Source: Mesobacillus jeotgali
GTDB lineage: Bacteria > Bacillota > Bacilli > Bacillales > Cytobacillaceae
NCBI RefSeq assembly: GCF_900166585.1
Contig: NZ_FVZC01000009.1
Location: forward strand, 2,475,572 to 2,539,571
DNA: 64,000 bases
Reading direction: 5' to 3'
In this document: positions 63,910-64,000 of the stretch, piece by piece
Position numbering within the stretch: position 1 is the first letter of the stretch
Layout: each line of letters begins with the position of its first letter
Position numbers and translations under genes: made by a program
Notes under the pieces: model-generated
What the model was told of the DNA's origin: nothing
Database searches by the model: none
The model's input: the letters and a program-made list of their open reading frames with translations, nothing else

Positions 63910-64000
<91 letters not shown>

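Overview
The window looks like the chromosome of a spore-forming, facultatively anaerobic Bacillaceae bacterium (Bacillus sensu lato). The reasons are strong AGGAGG-type ribosome binding sites, an S-box before metK, a T-box before a methionyl-tRNA synthetase, and a gene order that follows the Bacillus subtilis ytzC-ytqA-ytqB / ytpBA / asnB-metK-pckA-ytmBA-ytlACD-ytkD / ythAB / men / glg / rrn-21 tRNA backbone. No species name can be assigned from the sequence alone.

Layout. 1-9434 (minus strand): one long apparent operon with a complete System I (Ccm) cytochrome c maturation set (ccmE, F, H, A, B, C, D and a CcmG/ResA-like thioredoxin), three uncharacterised membrane proteins, and the nitrite-to-ammonia reductase pair nrfHA (nrfA runs off the left edge). 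It is preceded by an Fnr-type palindrome. 9.6-19.6 kb: ytzC, ytqA, mnmM (ytqB), ytpB, ytpA, ytoA, a C39-like peptidase, asnB, and metK with its SAM riboswitch. 19.7-30.9 kb: pckA, ytmB, ytmA, an ABC importer (ytlACD), nudix ytkD, dps, yidD, a beta-carbonic anhydrase and a Zur-boxed zinc-binding lipoprotein. 31-38 kb: cytochrome bd-type oxidase, a Dph6-like ATP pyrophosphatase, a T-box-controlled second-type MetRS, and flavohaemoglobin hmp with a well-placed Fnr-like site. 38.2-40 kb: an intact IS1182-family element that has duplicated the menC terminator hairpin. 40-48.7 kb: the menaquinone genes menFDHBEC and divergent menA. 48.8-51.7 kb: yteA, a frameshifted lipoprotein-like gene, a DUF2243 gene and an EamA transporter. 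52.7-60.6 kb: glycogen operon glgBCDAP. 61.2-64 kb: 21 tRNA genes, 5S rRNA and the 3' end of 23S rRNA, all on the minus strand.

The physiology is coherent. Menaquinone biosynthesis supplies the quinol that NrfH passes to NrfA; Ccm provides covalent haem attachment for NrfHA; Fnr-like sites link the nrf/ccm operon and hmp to oxygen limitation and nitrogen-oxide stress; cytochrome bd serves low oxygen.

The two most unusual themes are these. (1) A Gram-positive System I Ccm operon carries a CxxxY-type CcmE, a single-cysteine CcmH and three membrane proteins that share an ITxExY/F helical motif. (2) Several intergenic tandem-repeat arrays have periods of 51-53 bp (about five DNA turns) or about 20 bp (about two turns). 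The 51-53 bp arrays all lie between convergent genes, and three of their families share a TTATGTGWCC-like core.
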